NCBI RefSeq assembly: GCF_002355855.1
Contig: NZ_AP017655.1
Coordinates: 992,001 to 1,056,000 of the forward strand
DNA from: Sphingobium cloacae
Lineage (GTDB): Bacteria > Pseudomonadota > Alphaproteobacteria > Sphingomonadales > Sphingomonadaceae
Direction of reading: 5' to 3'
Length of the DNA stretch: 64,000 nt
Shown: one piece after another, positions 62,331 through 64,000 of the stretch
Position numbering within the stretch: the first letter of the stretch is position 1
Layout of the letters: every line of letters starts with the position of its first letter
The notes under the pieces: model-generated
Told to the model about the DNA's origin: nothing
Database searches by the model: none
The model's input: only the letters and a program-made list of their open reading frames with translations
Program-made: the position numbers and the translations under genes

Positions 62331-63272
62331 TCATCGAATGAGCAACGGCATGGCCGCCGCTCCGATCCAGAGTATAGCGCAGGCGCGCAGATAGACCCGC
62401 AATGCCCGCTGGATGTCTTGCGCGAAAACCCGGTCACGGCCTTCGCCGATCCACGGCTTGTCATGGGCCACGCCATCATAGCTTACGGGTCCGGCGAGAC
62501 GCAGCCCCAGCGTTCCCGCCATCGCCGCCTCCGTCCATCCCGCATTGGGAGAGGCATGTTTGCGCGCATCGCGCCACATGATGCGCCAGCCTCCTCCGCC
62601 GGCCAGACAGATCACCGCCCCGCCCAGCCGCGCGGGCAGGAAGTTCATGACATCGTCCGTCCGCGCCGCGGCCCAGCCAAAGGCGCGCCAGCGTTCTTCC
62701 TTGTGACCGATCAGGCTGTCGGCGGTGTTGATGGCCTTGTAGGCCCAGATTCCCGGCAGCCCTCCGACGATCAACCAGAAGAGCGGCGCGGCCACTCCAT
62801 CGCAGAAGCTTTCCGACAGGCTCTCGATCGCGGCGCGGGCGATGCCGGGTTCGTCGAGCGTTTCGGTGTCCCGGCCCACGATCATCGACACGTCCTGCCG
62901 CGCACGTGCCTCATCGCCCTCCCCCAGATGGCGGGCGATCGGCCGGACATGCTCGAACAGGCTGCGTTGCGCGAGGGCGGGCCAGGCAAGAATCGCCATG
63001 CCAAGCCATGCAAGGGAACCGAGCCAGCGGCGGCAGAGCCCTTCCAGCAGAAGAGCGCCGCCGGCCGAGACGGCCAACAACAGCATCACGGTCAGAACCC
63101 CGATAGCGCGGCGAAGCCCCGCGCTCCATCGCGCTTGGTTCCCGTAACGTTCGGACAGGGTGATGATCCGGGCGAAGAAACCGACGGGATGGCCGATCCG
63201 GGCATAAAGCGCGCGCGGCCATCCGATGACCGCATCGAGGGCAAGGGCCGCGAAGGCGATCGGCTCAGCCAA
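62331..63272 (-). CDS. cbiB: Adenosylcobinamide-phosphate synthase (CbiB/CobD)
   Basis: A 313-residue inner-membrane enzyme that attaches aminopropanol (phosphate) to adenosylcobyric acid in cobalamin synthesis. Family motifs: AALALDAVIGWPRALYARIGH, VGRDTETLDEPGIARAAIES, ESFCDGVAAPLFWLIVGGLP and YKAINTADSLIGHKEERW, with several hydrophobic helices and the late SPNAGWTEAAMAGTLGLRLA. The start overlaps the next upstream gene by eight bases, so it is translated together with the threonine-phosphate decarboxylase-like gene that supplies its substrate. Confidence 0.95.
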   Translation of the reverse strand: MAEPIAFAALALDAVIGWPRALYARIGHPVGFFARIITLSERYGNQARWSAGLRRAIGVLTVMLLLAVSAGGALLLEGLCRRWLGSLAWLGMAILAWPALAQRSLFEHVRPIARHLGEGDEARARQDVSMIVGRDTETLDEPGIARAAIESLSESFCDGVAAPLFWLIVGGLPGIWAYKAINTADSLIGHKEERWRAFGWAAARTDDVMNFLPARLGGAVICLAGGGGWRIMWRDARKHASPNAGWTEAAMAGTLGLRLAGPVSYDGVAHDKPWIGEGRDRVFAQDIQRALRVYLRACAILWIGAAAMPLLIR

Positions 63273-64000
63273 GGAGGGCCCTTTGCAGGCGGTCGAGCGC
63301 CTCCTCCGTTTCGGGGAGGCCGATCCGCAGCCAGCGGGGTTCGTAGTCGAAGGGACGCGTCAGGATGGTCTGTTTCGCCAGTCGCTCGAACAGCGCCATC
63401 GCATCGTCGGCCACGATCAGCCGGAACAGCGGACAGGCGCCGACGGGCGAGTATCCGCAGCCCGTCAGCACATCGTCCAGCCGCCGTCTTTCGCGGGGCA
63501 GGCGCTCCCGCATCGCCGCGATCCAGTCGCGGTCGGCATAGGCGGCTCTCCCGATGGCGATGGCGGCGGCGGAAACCGGCCATGCCCCAAGCTTTCGCCG
63601 CATCCGGCCGACGATGGCTTCCGGGCCGAGCAGGAAGCCGAGCCTCAAGCCCGCCAATCCGAAGAATTTGCCGAAGGAGCGGAAGATGAGCAGCCGTCGA
63701 TCATCCGCTATATCCCGCGCCAGACTGGTCGCCGGATCGCTGTCGGCAAAGGCTTCGTCAACGATCAGCCATTCCTCGTCCGCTCTGCGGTCGGCCAGGT
63801 CGAGCAGCGCGTCGCGCGGCCAGCAATGGCCGTCGGGATTATTGGGATTGGCGAGAATGATGGTGCCGCCATCCGGACTCTCCATCGCCGCCGCCGTTAT
63901 CGCCGAGGATAGCGGGAACATATCCTCATGCGTGCGATAGCAGGGGGCAAGATATCGCGCGCGCGGGCCGAGCAGATCGCTGGCCAGGCGCAGGCCCGTT
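63265..64000 (-). CDS. cobC: Threonine-phosphate decarboxylase-like aminotransferase (CobC/CobD family), 5'-truncated by the window
   Basis: A PLP-dependent class I/II aminotransferase fold. NPNNPDGHCWPRDALLDLAD is the fold-type I Asn-Pro motif, LIVDEAFADSDP holds the Asp that pairs with PLP nitrogen, and RSFGKFFGLAGLRLGF carries the Schiff-base Lys and phosphate Arg. In cobalamin operons this protein makes aminopropanol phosphate from threonine phosphate. The frame is open to base 64,000; an internal ATG at 63,921 is not the start because homologous codons (the run ending RTHEDMFPLSSAI) continue upstream. It overlaps cbiB. Confidence 0.9.
   Translation of the reverse strand, partial: TGLRLASDLLGPRARYLAPCYRTHEDMFPLSSAITAAAMESPDGGTIILANPNNPDGHCWPRDALLDLADRRADEEWLIVDEAFADSDPATSLARDIADDRRLLIFRSFGKFFGLAGLRLGFLLGPEAIVGRMRRKLGAWPVSAAAIAIGRAAYADRDWIAAMRERLPRERRRLDDVLTGCGYSPVGACPLFRLIVADDAMALFERLAKQTILTRPFDYEPRWLRIGLPETEEALDRLQRALLG

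Noticed and set aside
63921..64000. A gene start at the ATG at 63,921 and a cobalamin riboswitch at the window end
   Set aside because: The frame continues upstream with homologous-looking residues to base 64,000, and no leader region of that operon is inside the window.

Overview
The window is GC-rich DNA from an alphaproteobacterium, most likely a sphingomonad close to Sphingobium. Support comes from the gene set (DUF423, DUF3035 and DUF6491 proteins, a trigger factor with an Ala/Lys/Pro tail next to tRNA-Leu, Ti-type TraA remnants) and from short inverted repeats ending in CCCTTCGAC that are familiar from this family. No rRNA or CRISPR array is visible.

Positions 1-31,700 are ordinary chromosomal backbone. 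They carry purine synthesis (purT, purK, purE), isoprenoid synthesis (dxs), a Fe-S scaffold homologue, a CPA2 antiporter, a Fur/Zur regulator, an ArsR/SRPBCC pair, the lspA-ileS-ribF-folA-purK-purE minus-strand block, gpmA, sppA, a TRIC channel, glutathione peroxidase, a VIT/CCC1 transporter, an ABC-F protein, a SIMPL protein, clpX-clpP, a glycosyltransferase, tig, tRNA-Leu, a sirtuin, dapB and nth.

Positions 31,756-38,585 hold an integrative element that split a host tRNA-Arg(CCG) gene at its anticodon loop. The 5' half lies at 31,756-31,797 and the 3' half at 38,539-38,585, and together they rebuild exactly 77 nt. The element brings its own intact tRNA-Arg(CCG), a tyrosine integrase with candidate arm-type repeats at both ends, and a short prokaryotic Argonaute operon. 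The Argonaute partner is the tail of what looks like a SIR2-APAZ protein. An IS21-family element sits between it and the integrase, has no visible target duplication, and appears to have removed the SIR2 catalytic part and the integrase's last residues.

Positions 38,586-42,000 are a second mobile segment: a serine recombinase whose frame runs through the tRNA 3' half, a HigBA module, an AlpA-like regulator and a relic of the TraA relaxase. Next come an OmpA-like protein and a repetitive exported protein, both apparently incomplete. A 1,318-residue protein follows (44,045-48,001) with a Cap4/DUF4297-like nuclease domain, a NACHT NTPase and HEAT-like repeats, a strong candidate anti-phage STAND protein.

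Positions 48,070-54,406 form a FecI/FecR-type iron-uptake locus (sigma factor, anti-sigma, TonB-dependent receptor with an STN domain, PepSY protein, damaged TonB). The receptor barrel and half of the PepSY gene look compositionally foreign. Positions 54,571-58,500 hold an inverted pair of small integrases, one truncated, a second HigBA module under a palindromic operator, an IS630 element and an IS5-type element. Positions 58,673-60,400 carry a frameshifted DNA-repair radical SAM gene with LexA-like repeats. The window ends in metabolic genes: an acetolactate-synthase-like enzyme, cbiB and a partial cobC/cobD-type aminotransferase for cobalamin synthesis.
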